From NCBI GenBank assembly GCA_965212205.1, contig CBDBUX010000001.1:372001-436000 (forward strand): a DNA stretch of 64,000 nucleotides, written 5' to 3'. Below the pieces are notes generated by a model. It ran no database searches. It saw only the letters and a program-made list of their open reading frames with translations, and had not been told where the DNA came from. Source of the DNA: JAHEJJ01 sp965212205. GTDB lineage: Bacteria > Bacteroidota > Bacteroidia > Flavobacteriales > Flavobacteriaceae. Shown in pieces: positions 26,401 to 34,343 of this stretch. Every line of letters starts with the position of its first letter. The stretch's first letter is position 1. The translations under genes and the position numbers were made by a program.

Positions 26401-27128
26401 ATGAGGAAGTTGGTAGTAGGTGATATTCATGCAGGGCTTCGAGGCCTGATACAGGTTATGGAACGTGCAGCTGTTAACGAGCAGGACGAGCTGATCTTTT
26501 TGGGGGACTATGTAGATGGATGGAGTGAGGCGGTAGGAACTGTAAATTTCCTTATCGAATTGAACAGCACCAATAAATGTCGGTTCCTCAAGGGGAATCA
26601 CGACGAATTGTGCGAAGCCTGGCTGCGCAAAGAAAAAAGCAATCCTCTCTGGTTGAAGCATGGTGGTCAGAGCAGCATCGATTCTTATAATCGGCATGGT
26701 TCGGACATCAGAAAGATCCACCTTGATTTTTTCGACCGTCTGGAGAATTATTATCTGGATGATCATCAACGACTTTTCGTATCCATGCTGGCTTTACCAA
26801 TCTGCATGGGGTTGCGTCTGAATATTATACCAAACCCTATTATTGGGATCGTACGCTCTGGGAACTGGCACTAGCCCTGGATCCTGATCTGGCACCTACC
26901 GATTTGCGGTATCCGAAAAGACTCAGCCATTATCGGGAAATATATATTGGCCATACCCCGGTTACCAGGATCGGTAAATCGAAACCCCATCGGGCGGCAA
27001 ATGTTTGGAATATAGATACAGGCGCGGCCTTCGAAGGTCCTTTATCTATTATCGATATCGACAGTAAGGAGATATGGCAAAGCGATCCGGTATATATGCT
27101 TTACCCCGGCGAAAAAGGCAGAAACTGA
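26401..27128 (+). pseudogene. PPP-family metallophosphatase with a frameshift
   Basis: Serine/threonine-type calcineurin-like phosphatase. The first frame (26401-26872) has the metal motifs GDIHAG, GDYVDGW and GNHDELC. Reading then has to move to the frame that runs to 27128, which carries HAGFTNLHG, WDRTLWELALALDPD and GHTPVTRIG. The break is at 26779-26786 (CGTATCCATGC): one lost base between GT and ATC would restore an unbroken protein of about 242 residues (LFV-x-HAGF). Every conserved motif is otherwise intact, so this may be a recent mutation or a sequencing error. Divergent from the fructokinase gene. Confidence 0.82.
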
Positions 27129-27180
27129 ATTTTATGATGGTATTAAGCATCGAAGATGGATTAAATGTCGTTATTTGTGG

Positions 27181-28179
27181 ATGATGACTACACCTCATAA
27201 AAATATTCGCCTTGAAGTCATGAAAGCCATAGAACCAAAGGTTCATGGTTTTATGGATTCTTTTTTAGTACCGATTGAAGAACTATGGCAACCCTCAGAT
27301 TTTCTGCCCGACTCCCAGGCCGATGGTTTTATGGATGAAGTGGAAAAAATAAGGGAAGAAGCCAAAGAATTGAGTTATGATTTTTGGGTTACGCTGGTTG
27401 CCGACACCATTACGGAAGAGGCCTTACCGACCTACGAATCCTGGTTGATGGATGTGGAAGGTATCAATCAGCAGGAAAATGGAGCATGGTCGAAATGGGT
27501 GCGGGCGTGGACAGCCGAAGAAAACCGTCATGGAGACGTCTTGAATAAGTACCTCTATCTCTCGGGCCGAGTTAATATGAGAGAAGTAGAAATATCTACT
27601 CAGCATTTAATAAACGACGGTTTTGATATTGGAACAGACAGAGACCCGTATAAGAATTTTGTCTATACCAGTTTTCAGGAATTGGCCACCAATGTTTCTC
27701 ATAAAAGGGTAGGCCAACTGGCAAAAAAACAAGGAAATAGCTTGCTCAGCAAGATGTGTCAGATCATCGCAGGCGATGAGATGCGTCATCATCTGGCATA
27801 CCGTGAATTTGTTAAAACCATCTTCGGGCAGGATCCAAGCGGGATGATCCTCGCTTTTGCCGATATGATGAAGCGTAAAATTGTGATGCCCGCTCATTTG
27901 CTAAGAGAATCGGGAGAAATAGCCGGTGTGGCCTTCGAAAATTTTGCCAATTGCGCACAACGTCTGGGGGTGTATACCTCGGAAGATTATATCGATATTC
28001 TGGGCAAACTCAACTCCTACTGGGATATTGCCTCATTAAGAAGTCTTAGTGATGAAGCCGAAAAAGCAAGGGATTATATTATGAAACTACCGGAAAGACT
28101 TCAGCGTATCGCAGACCGGATGCGGATTCCTGAAGATCAATACCGCTTTAAGTGGGTAGAAGCGAACGGGATGTTGTAA
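27181..28179 (+). CDS. Acyl-[acyl-carrier-protein] desaturase (fatty acid desaturase type 2)
   Basis: 332-residue soluble diiron enzyme that puts a cis double bond into acyl chains on ACP. The two iron-binding helices are visible in AEENRHGDVLNKYL and AGDEMRHHLAYREF (the ExxH pairs). The start at 27181 or three bases later is chosen over a TTG at 27175; a start at the Met of MKAIEPK is also possible. Plant-type desaturases of this family occur in flavobacteria and would change membrane fluidity. It is 52 bases after the phosphatase gene. Confidence 0.92.
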   Translation: MMTTPHKNIRLEVMKAIEPKVHGFMDSFLVPIEELWQPSDFLPDSQADGFMDEVEKIREEAKELSYDFWVTLVADTITEEALPTYESWLMDVEGINQQENGAWSKWVRAWTAEENRHGDVLNKYLYLSGRVNMREVEISTQHLINDGFDIGTDRDPYKNFVYTSFQELATNVSHKRVGQLAKKQGNSLLSKMCQIIAGDEMRHHLAYREFVKTIFGQDPSGMILAFADMMKRKIVMPAHLLRESGEIAGVAFENFANCAQRLGVYTSEDYIDILGKLNSYWDIASLRSLSDEAEKARDYIMKLPERLQRIADRMRIPEDQYRFKWVEANGML

Positions 28180-28187
28180 TAGAATAT

Positions 28188-28712
28188 CTAGAGCTTGCCG
28201 TGTTTATGTTCCTCCTGCCATCTATGTAATTCTTTCCACTTGTTTTCATAGCACATCTTGGCTTGCATAGGCCAAGAAGCCGGATCATGTACCCTGTACT
28301 TCTCACCACCCGCATCGAGGACCTCATGACATTTCGCTACCGAAGTCTGGGAAAGCGCTTTCCAGGTCTTGATATTATAATTGTGAAAAAGCCCTTCAAT
28401 TTTCGGACCGATGCCTTCAACGATCTTGAGATCATCTTGTTTAACGAACCTGCCCAGAATTGATTTTGCGGTTTTAGCATCAAATCGTTCGAGCTGCCGG
28501 TCTGGTTTTTCTTGTGCATTGCTAAGATTCTGGCGACAAAGATCCAGATCGGATTGCAACTGGTTGTTGGTCGCTTCTAACTCTTCAACCAAAGTTTCAA
28601 GATCCCCGGACTTCCCCATGGATCGGCCAATAAAGAACCCTACGATTCCAAAGATCAATCCAACAACAATCATGATAACCCAATAACCCAATTCAATACT
28701 CGCTAAGTCCAT
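28188..28712 (-). CDS. Membrane-anchored protein with helix-hairpin-helix-like domain
   Basis: 174 residues with the ATG at 28712: a single N-terminal membrane segment (ELGYWVIMIVVGLIFGIVGFF), a coiled coil (about 30-70, LVEELEATNNQLQSDLDLCRQ), then a C-terminal domain with the line DDLKIVEGIGPKIEGLFHNYNIKTW, a helix-hairpin-helix pattern seen in proteins of unknown function in Bacteroidota. It might bind DNA or another protein at the membrane. It is convergent with the desaturase gene, whose stop is eight bases away. The longer frame to 28766 is not needed. Confidence 0.68.
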   Translation of the reverse strand: MDLASIELGYWVIMIVVGLIFGIVGFFIGRSMGKSGDLETLVEELEATNNQLQSDLDLCRQNLSNAQEKPDRQLERFDAKTAKSILGRFVKQDDLKIVEGIGPKIEGLFHNYNIKTWKALSQTSVAKCHEVLDAGGEKYRVHDPASWPMQAKMCYENKWKELHRWQEEHKHGKL

Positions 28713-29008
28713 CTGAAATATATTTTTAATCGGTTTGCAGCTATTTTGGTAAAAATTTTGATTCAATCACCTTGATAAGTGTGATAAATGTCCTATTACA
28801 ATGTATTAAAAAATCTGAAAAATCACTTCAAAAAATCGGCAGAGAATAGATTTTTAGCTGTAAAAGTGGAGTGTTTAAGTGATTTAAGACATGGACATAC
28901 GTCAATAGTGAAGATTTTTCTACCATATATACAGAATTTAATACCATCCATAAGTTTTCATGTGCCAGACATGTACTTTATACTGATATTTGTTTCAAAG
29001 AGTGGGAT

Positions 29009-29055
29009 AAAACCCTATTTCTCCCGACGACGTTTCGGCATTGAAATAGGGTTTT
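29009..29055 (+). terminator. Strong hairpin, terminator-like, without an upstream gene
   Basis: A perfect 13-bp stem (AAAACCCTATTTC, 29009-29021, with its complement 29043-29055) encloses a 21-base loop that itself contains CCGA/TCGG. A and T flanks allow function in both directions. It would end a plus-strand transcript from the AT-rich gap. Confidence 0.6.
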
Positions 29056-29113
29056 CAAAATCCCTTAAGCTAAGGCAGTGTTTGAATTAGTTTAGTTTGG
29101 TTAGTTTGGAAGG

Positions 29114-29152
29114 ATCCGCCGTTGTTTCATGTTCTATGATGGCGGATTTTTT
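29114..29152 (+). terminator. Second terminator-like hairpin
   Basis: ATCCGCC (29114-29120) and GGCGGAT (29141-29147) pair around a 20-base loop and run into a T-rich end (TTTTTTG). It lies about 60 bases after the previous hairpin; no recognised gene ends here. Confidence 0.55.
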
Positions 29153-29271
29153 GTGCTTTCCCATTTATACAATTCCTGAACCTGTTTGTGTTGGTATTAA
29201 GCCATTTGTACAATTCAACTTTTGAGATTGCAGAACATATCCTAGTTTTAATATCATAATCCGATAAAAAG

Positions 29272-29421
29272 ATGTTGAAATTGAAAACCAGGATCTTAAA
29301 ATTTGCAAATTTTGGTTGTATGATCGTCCTCCTGGGATTGCAAACCCTGCTACAGGGTCGTTGGTCTATACCGGAAACAGTGCCGGTTGAAAACTCAAAA
29401 AATAACTCTAAGAATCCCTGA
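29272..29421 (+). CDS. Possible small membrane protein (49 aa)
   Basis: An ATG frame of 49 codons in the otherwise empty gap. It has a basic start (MLKLKTRILK), a hydrophobic stretch (FGCMIVLLGLQTLLQ) that could be a membrane segment or signal, and a short Asn/Ser/Lys-rich tail. I do not recognise a family. It lies after two terminator hairpins and 22 bases before a 60-base hairpin. Chance occurrence cannot be excluded. Confidence 0.38.
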   Translation: MLKLKTRILKFANFGCMIVLLGLQTLLQGRWSIPETVPVENSKNNSKNP

Positions 29422-29443
29422 AATTTTTAGGACGAACATACCG

Positions 29444-29503
29444 CTGCCGATCCTTTGAGCCAGTTGCGCCAATAGCGCGATGAAGGAGCTAAAGGATCGG
29501 CAG
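29444..29503. repeat. 60-base inverted repeat / hairpin between small ORF and ALDH gene
   Basis: CTGCCGATCCTTT (29444-29456) pairs perfectly with 29491-29503, and the stem extends by GCT/AGC past a one-base bulge. The loop contains a further GCGC pair. No T run follows on either strand, so a plain terminator is unlikely; it may be a REP-like element or an attenuator. Confidence 0.55.
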
Positions 29504-29545
29504 TTGTATTATATTGCTCATAAGGACGAGCGCACGCTGCCTGTA

Positions 29546-31099
29546 CTAAAGATCAAATTTAATACCCTGTGCCAGTGGCAGGTCTTCGGTATAATTAATA
29601 GTATTGGTTTGTCTTCGCATATAAACCTTCCAGGCATCAGAACCAGATTCTCTTCCGCCGCCGGTTTCTTTTTCACCTCCAAATGCACCCCCGATTTCTG
29701 CACCTGAGGTACCGATATTGACGTTAGCAATTCCACAATCACTTCCCGAGGCCGCAAGAAATTTTTCAGCTTCGCGCAAATTGCTGGTCATAATGGCTGA
29801 GGAGAGCCCTTGTACAACATCGTTTTGTATGGCGATCGCATTGTTCACATCTCCTTTGTATTTTAAAAGATATAGCACAGGCGCAAAGGTTTCGTGCTGT
29901 ACAATTTCCATACTGTTTACCGCTTCAACTATAGCAGGTTTTACATAACACCCACTTTCGTATCCATCTCCCGTGAGCGTACCACCTTCGATAAGCAGTG
30001 TACCCCCCTGATCCACAGCAGCCTTTAAGGCCTTCTGGTACTGGGCCACAGCTTCTTTATCGATCAGCGGGCCAATATGATTGTTTTCGTCCAGGGGATT
30101 ACCTATCCGCAATTGTTGATAAGCATCAACAATGGCATCTTTGACTCGATCGTAAACAGATTCATGGATAATAAGTCTTCTTGTAGAGGTACAGCGCTGA
30201 CCGGCGGTCCCGACTGCCCCAAAAACAGCACCGATAACCGTCATTTTGATGTCGGCATCAGGGGTTACGATGATGGCGTTATTTCCACCCAGCTCGAGAA
30301 GAGACTTTCCTAAACGGCTTGCCACTGCCTGGGCAACAATTTTGCCCATCCTGATAGATCCTGTTGCAGACACAAGTGGGATGCGCTGGTCATGAGACAT
30401 GAATTCACCCACGCGGTAGTCTCCGTTGATCAGGCAGGAGATCCCTTCAGGCATTTGATTGGCTGCAAAAACTTCTGCTGCTATATTCTGACAGGCGATT
30501 CCGCAAAGCGGAGTTTTTTCCGAGGGTTTCCAAACACAGACATCACCGCATACCCAAGCGAGTGCTGTATTCCATGCCCAAACGGCTACAGGAAAATTAA
30601 AAGCCGATATTATGCCTACTACCCCCAGAGGGTGGTACTGTTCATACATGCGGTGACCGGGTCGTTCCGAATGCATGGTAAGACCGTGAAGCTGGCGCGA
30701 CAGGCCAACTGCAAAATCACAGATGTCTATCATTTCCTGGACCTCTCCAAGACCTTCCTGGTAAGATTTACCCATCTCATATGAAACCAGCTTACCCAAA
30801 GGCTCTTTGAGTTCTCGGAGTTTTTCTCCGAACTGTCTTACTATTTCGCCTCTTTGTGGCGCCGGTACGGTCCGCCATATTTTAAAAGCCTCGGTTGCAG
30901 CGCCCATCACCTTCTCGTAATCTTCTTTTGAACTGCTTTTAACATTGGCAATTAATGAGCCATCTACGGGCGAATATGAACTGATAATTTCTCCTGAGGA
31001 GAAGAATTCCCTGCCTGTAGAGGAGCCTTCATTTACCGTTTGAATACCCAATTGTTCGAGGGCATTCTCAATACCAAAATCTAGTGCAACTTCTGCCAT
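29546..31099 (-). CDS. ALDH7-type aldehyde dehydrogenase, probable aminoadipate-semialdehyde / piperideine-6-carboxylate dehydrogenase
   Basis: 517-residue NAD(P)-dependent dehydrogenase. The catalytic Glu is in LLELGGNN and the catalytic Cys in GTAGQRCTSTRR; the Rossmann region reads IISAFNFPVAVWAWNTALAW and KPSEKTPL. This wording is that of the ALDH7 (antiquitin, AmaB) family, which oxidises alpha-aminoadipate semialdehyde in lysine breakdown. It is the third gene after 3-hydroxyanthranilate dioxygenase and DUF1304, so a role in tryptophan breakdown (muconate semialdehyde) must be considered, but the sequence group favours the lysine role. Confidence 0.9.
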   Translation of the reverse strand: MAEVALDFGIENALEQLGIQTVNEGSSTGREFFSSGEIISSYSPVDGSLIANVKSSSKEDYEKVMGAATEAFKIWRTVPAPQRGEIVRQFGEKLRELKEPLGKLVSYEMGKSYQEGLGEVQEMIDICDFAVGLSRQLHGLTMHSERPGHRMYEQYHPLGVVGIISAFNFPVAVWAWNTALAWVCGDVCVWKPSEKTPLCGIACQNIAAEVFAANQMPEGISCLINGDYRVGEFMSHDQRIPLVSATGSIRMGKIVAQAVASRLGKSLLELGGNNAIIVTPDADIKMTVIGAVFGAVGTAGQRCTSTRRLIIHESVYDRVKDAIVDAYQQLRIGNPLDENNHIGPLIDKEAVAQYQKALKAAVDQGGTLLIEGGTLTGDGYESGCYVKPAIVEAVNSMEIVQHETFAPVLYLLKYKGDVNNAIAIQNDVVQGLSSAIMTSNLREAEKFLAASGSDCGIANVNIGTSGAEIGGAFGGEKETGGGRESGSDAWKVYMRRQTNTINYTEDLPLAQGIKFDL

Positions 31100-31178
31100 T
31101 TTATTACTTTTTTATCCGATTGTTAAGACCGCCCAAAGTTACAAATAATAGTCCGCTTCAGCCTTGTCGGAATGCGCT

Positions 31179-31550
31179 TTATTGAAAGCGGATAAGAAGA
31201 ATTAAAAGAAGAGCGAGCAAAGCAGGAAGCCCTTGAACGAAGAAGATCTTTATATGAGCGGTAAGTGCGCCAAATACCCCGGCTAAAAGGACACACCAGA
31301 GAAAGAAAATCGAAACATATGTTTGCCATTCCGGATCCGATATAAAAAAGCTCCAAATCAAGCCTGCGGCCAAAAAGCCGTTATATAATCCTTGGTTGGC
31401 CGCTAATGATTTGGTAGGCTCAAAGAGTTCTGCCGGAAATTGTTTGAAAATCTTGGGCCCTTTGGTGGTCCAGGCGAACATTTCGAACCACAAGAAGTAA
31501 AGATGTAGCAGAGCTACCAGACCGATAAGAATTTGTACAACGATTTCCAT
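31179..31550 (-). CDS. DUF1304 family membrane protein
   Basis: 123 residues, four membrane segments (about 5-24, 53-72, 77-97 and 100-120), starting with a hydrophobic MEIVVQILIGLVALLHLYF and the family block FEMFAWTTKGPKIF. Function unknown for the family. It starts six bases after the dioxygenase stop, so the two are co-transcribed, and lies 79 bases before the ALDH gene. Confidence 0.87.
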   Translation of the reverse strand: MEIVVQILIGLVALLHLYFLWFEMFAWTTKGPKIFKQFPAELFEPTKSLAANQGLYNGFLAAGLIWSFFISDPEWQTYVSIFFLWCVLLAGVFGALTAHIKIFFVQGLPALLALLLILLIRFQ

Positions 31551-31556
31551 GAATTA

Positions 31557-32096
31557 TTAATTTTTACTTATAAATCGGTCATCGACCTCCATAATAACAC
31601 CACAATTCTCACAGGTTCTCAATTCTTGCGAACCATAAAAATATTCGAAGTGATCCAAAAAATCTTTTTCGATATCATGAAGGGTGAAGTAGGCTTCGTA
31701 GAGTTTATGGTTACAGTTGTCGCAATACCAGATCAGTCCGTCGTCTACCTCCATCTCTTCTCTTTTTCGCTCTACTACCAGTCCGATGGAGCCTTCATGT
31801 CGCACAGGGGAATGGGGTACTTTTGCCGGGTGCAGATACATGTCGCCGGGACCAAGTTGAAGCGTTTTTTTCTGACCTTCATCCTGTATATGTATTTGGA
31901 TGGTCCCCTCGAGTTGATAAAAGAGTTCCTCGGTCTCATTATAGTGATAATCTTTCCGCGCGTTCGGTCCGGCCACGATCATTACGATATAATCACCTGC
32001 TTCCTGATAAAGATTTTTGTTTCCCACAGGAGGTTTAAGCTGATCTCGGTTTTCGTCTATCCAGCGTTTGAGATTAAAGGGTGGTCTTATCGGCAT
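31557..32096 (-). CDS. nbaC: 3-hydroxyanthranilate 3,4-dioxygenase
   Basis: 179-residue cupin that opens the ring of 3-hydroxyanthranilate using iron and oxygen, in tryptophan (kynurenine) breakdown or NAD synthesis. Iron ligands H51, E57 and H95 are at family positions (KDYHYNETEELFYQLEG, KVPHSP). The C-terminal rubredoxin-like second site is C125-x-x-C128 and C162-x-x-C165, all present. It heads a run with DUF1304 and an ALDH7 gene. Other kynurenine genes are not in the window. Confidence 0.95.
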   Translation of the reverse strand: MPIRPPFNLKRWIDENRDQLKPPVGNKNLYQEAGDYIVMIVAGPNARKDYHYNETEELFYQLEGTIQIHIQDEGQKKTLQLGPGDMYLHPAKVPHSPVRHEGSIGLVVERKREEMEVDDGLIWYCDNCNHKLYEAYFTLHDIEKDFLDHFEYFYGSQELRTCENCGVIMEVDDRFISKN

Positions 32097-32217
32097 ATAT
32101 GTAATTTAATAACCTTGATCCCTGGCCTGAAGCCACGAAATTTATTAAAGGACAACAAGCGCTGGTCTGGCCTTGGTCCCTCTTCAAAATTAAAAAAAGA
32201 ATTGATTCTAAAGGAAT

Positions 32218-32694
32218 TTACCTATAGAAGAGTTGTGTGTAGAAAATAGTCCCTTCTCCGTCTTTTTTAGCACTCACCGCCGTGTGGGTAAAATCGCCCT
32301 CAAGTGTCTTACGGTGATCCGTGCTTTGCAGCCATCCTTCTAATGCCGCTGCGGCGCTGGCATAGTCTTTTGCAATATTTTCGGCCACTATCTTAGCATC
32401 GGTTACCGATGATATATCGGAGGCCCGGGAACTGAAATTATCATGGCTCAAGCTTCCCTGGGCGATCATATAGTCGTTATGAGTACTGGCATATTGATAG
32501 GCAACCTCGCTGTATTGAAGTGGTGCAAGGCCCAATGACTCCCTGTGAGCATTTACAATGCCCAGGAGTTCATCTTCTATAGCTTTGACTTTGACGGCCG
32601 AGTTAATTTCCGGCGGAACAACAGGATCGTTGTTAGTGCATGCCACAAACAATAGAAGAAACACTCCTCTTCCCAGAAGCGATCTCATTTTCAT
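32218..32694 (-). CDS. CAP-domain (SCP/PR-1) lipoprotein
   Basis: 158 residues: signal peptide with lipobox-like VAC near residue 19 (LLLFVACTNND), then a CAP domain over about 40-155. Family landmarks are HRESLGLAPLQYSE, HNDYMIAQGSLSHDNF and VAENIA, and the WLQSTDHRKTL helix. Such exported proteins are of unknown function in bacteria. It stands alone, with 197 bases to the next gene. Confidence 0.87.
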   Translation of the reverse strand: MKMRSLLGRGVFLLLFVACTNNDPVVPPEINSAVKVKAIEDELLGIVNAHRESLGLAPLQYSEVAYQYASTHNDYMIAQGSLSHDNFSSRASDISSVTDAKIVAENIAKDYASAAAALEGWLQSTDHRKTLEGDFTHTAVSAKKDGEGTIFYTQLFYR

Positions 32695-32891
32695 ATAGTG
32701 TTCTCTTTACTTGCAGGAGGGGAAGAATGGGGTGTCTTCAATTCAGCTGCAAGTAGTGGGAAGTAATGTATGTATTCTCCTTTAATTCCTCCCAGAAAAA
32801 ATATAAAAGGACAATTTTATCGATGAACTGCACTCCGGGAACGGTATGATTCTATCGTTGAAAGGAAATGGGACTCATTACTAAAAATACA

Positions 32892-33395
32892 TTATTCCTC
32901 GGATCCAAAACCCTGACGGTTCAATACCTTGCCAAATACAAAGCCTCCGATGTCCTTGAGCGGGGTATAGAGAATAGATGATCCGATAGTTTCGGGTTTT
33001 ACTATATTGGCAGAGCTGTTCATCTTGTCGAAATAGATCAGCAGTGCTCCTACAATTACGGCTGTTTTCAGTGCACCAAAGACACCTCCAGCGATCTTAT
33101 TGAGTATCCCGAGTAAAGTAAAATCGGTGACTTTAGACAGGAATTTACCTATCAGATGAATAAGTATTACGATAATAACAAAGGTAGCGATGAAGGCGAT
33201 CAAGGCGATGTATTGCTCTCCCCAATCCAGATATTCAGCTAGGTATTCGCCTGTGATATACGAAAAGTGTATTGCGCCAAACAAGCCTGCGATAAGGGCT
33301 ACCAGTGATGCGATCTCAACAAAGAATCCATTTTTTAAACCTTTGTAGAGGCCGTATGCCAGTAACATTGCGAGAATGATATCCAGAAATCCCAT
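32892..33395 (-). CDS. CvpA family membrane protein
   Basis: 167 residues with four membrane segments (about 3-20, 26-48, 62-84, 103-121) and the family start GFLDIILAMLLAYGLYKGLKNG (abridged). CvpA proteins are linked to colicin V production and envelope stress in other bacteria; the direct role is unclear. A TATCTTTG -7 box lies 18 bases upstream on the minus strand, back to back with the promoter of the plus-strand gene that follows. Confidence 0.88.
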   Translation of the reverse strand: MGFLDIILAMLLAYGLYKGLKNGFFVEIASLVALIAGLFGAIHFSYITGEYLAEYLDWGEQYIALIAFIATFVIIVILIHLIGKFLSKVTDFTLLGILNKIAGGVFGALKTAVIVGALLIYFDKMNSSANIVKPETIGSSILYTPLKDIGGFVFGKVLNRQGFGSEE

Positions 33396-33412
33396 CTATG
33401 GCGTGTTCTATA

Positions 33413-33441
33413 CAAAGATAGAATTTTGATTTGTACCTTTG
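33413..33441. promoter_or_regulatory. Back-to-back divergent -7 elements for CvpA gene and the 135-codon gene
   Basis: Minus strand TATCTTTG at 33420-33413 faces CvpA. Plus strand TACCTTTG at 33434-33441 faces the next gene. Both match TAnnTTTG and are 13 bases apart. Neither has a clear TTG at -33. Confidence 0.5.
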
Positions 33442-33846
33442 AATTTCACTTTCGGAATTGCCGAAAGTCTTCTAATTATTAAGTATCAATTGGCAAGGGA
33501 CGAATTGTTAAAGGCGAACTGGAAAGAGCTTGTTGAAAGACTGTCTGAACTCTTTTCGGATGGTGATCCTTTAGAGCTCGATGCTATTATCTACCTGGTA
33601 GGCGTTCAGGAATTAGGTCAGTATCACCGAAGCTTTAAAAAGGATGAAAAATTAAACCTGATGCATATTGCGATATGCCGGTTGTTGGAACCCTACGGAT
33701 ATTACAGATTTGAGTATTTTGATGAGGAAGGATGGCCACATTATGCCGTAGAGGAAGAGTTACCGCCGCTAAAGGCAGGAGAACAGACGATTCTGATGAA
33801 AGAGGCGGTCGTAAATTATTTTAAGGAAAAGAAATATCTGGATTAA
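33439..33846 (+). CDS. Conserved-looking hypothetical protein, start uncertain
   Basis: Up to 135 residues, soluble and acidic at the end. Core text: ARDELLKANWKELVERLSEL, LDAIIYLVGVQELGQYHR, LMHIAICRLLEPYGYY. I do not recognise a named family. The outermost start is a TTG at 33439, but the -7 element at 33434-33441 overlaps it, so translation must begin later: TTG at 33490 or a rare ATT at 33475/33478. It is followed two to eight bases later by an ABM-domain gene. Confidence 0.6.
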   Translation: MNFTFGIAESLLIIKYQLARDELLKANWKELVERLSELFSDGDPLELDAIIYLVGVQELGQYHRSFKKDEKLNLMHIAICRLLEPYGYYRFEYFDEEGWPHYAVEEELPPLKAGEQTILMKEAVVNYFKEKKYLD

Positions 33847-33853
33847 AGTGAAG

Positions 33854-34171
33854 ATGAAACCACCATATTACGCTGTAATTTTTACCAATTTGAGAACCGA
33901 TAAGGACCCGGACTATGCTGTTACCGCTCTGCAGATGGAGGAACTGGCTAAAACACAACAGGGGTATCTTGGTTTTGAAAGCGCGCGGGACGAGCTCGGC
34001 ATTTCAATAAGCTACTGGAGAAGTTTGGAGGATATCGCACGATGGAAATCGCATACAGAGCATTTAGCTGCCCAGCAAAAAGGTATTGCAACCTGGTACA
34101 AGTGGTATAGGGTGCGCATCTGCAGGGTAGAACGCGAATATGAATTCTTAAAAGAGGGAGAGAATAGCTAA
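33854..34171 (+). CDS. Antibiotic biosynthesis monooxygenase (ABM) domain protein
   Basis: 105 residues, a dimeric alpha/beta ferredoxin-like fold. The text AVIFTNLRTDKDPDYAVTAL followed by QGYLGFESARDELGISISYW and SLEDIARWKSHTEHLAAQ is that of ABM/YgiN-like monooxygenases and heme-related proteins. ATG at 33854 chosen; a GTG six bases earlier is possible. It is in the same transcript as the preceding hypothetical gene. Substrate unknown. Confidence 0.85.
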   Translation: MKPPYYAVIFTNLRTDKDPDYAVTALQMEELAKTQQGYLGFESARDELGISISYWRSLEDIARWKSHTEHLAAQQKGIATWYKWYRVRICRVEREYEFLKEGENS

Positions 34172-34252
34172 GATATTTCGCCTGCTTTCACCTTATCAAT
34201 ATTCGGATCAAAAAGTTTCTGTTTTACGATATCGATTGCGCTAAAAAGATGC

Positions 34253-34283
34253 TTTGTATTGGAAATACGAACGACTATCTTTG
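34253..34283 (+). promoter_or_regulatory. Promoter of glpD (TTTG-N19-TATCTTTG)
   Basis: A -33 element TTTG (34253-34256) and a -7 element TATCTTTG (34276-34283) with 19 bases between match the Bacteroidota promoter consensus closely. The glpD ATG is 61 bases downstream. This is the best full promoter I found in the window. Confidence 0.7.
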
Positions 34284-34343
34284 ATCGCCTTACTCCCTGA
34301 TTAGTATGGGTCGAGAACAACCTGACATCTAACGGTAATTGGA

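Larger units (their letters stand above)
28767..29271 (+). ncRNA. Gene-poor AT-rich gap with nested hairpins; candidate structured RNA
   Basis: No credible coding sequence. Two sample 60-base lines have about 27% and 30% G+C, well below the genes around it. On the plus strand there is an outer 9-bp pairing (AAATCACTT 28820-28828 with 28877-28885) enclosing an inner 7-bp one (28831-28837 with 28849-28855), a small CATGT/ACATG hairpin (28959-28973), and two terminator-like hairpins at 29009-29055 and 29114-29152, with no recognised gene before them. A plus-strand RNA of a few hundred bases would explain this, but neither a promoter nor a known RNA family was identified. Confidence 0.25.

Noticed and set aside
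28788..29090. 100-codon open frame in the AT-rich gap
   Set aside because: A perfect 13-bp terminator-like hairpin and other inverted repeats lie inside it, composition is AT-driven, and the protein shows no recognisable feature.
31533..32249. 238-codon open frame on the plus strand
   Set aside because: Antisense to the 3-hydroxyanthranilate dioxygenase gene, whose metal ligands are all present. No family features in the antisense frame.
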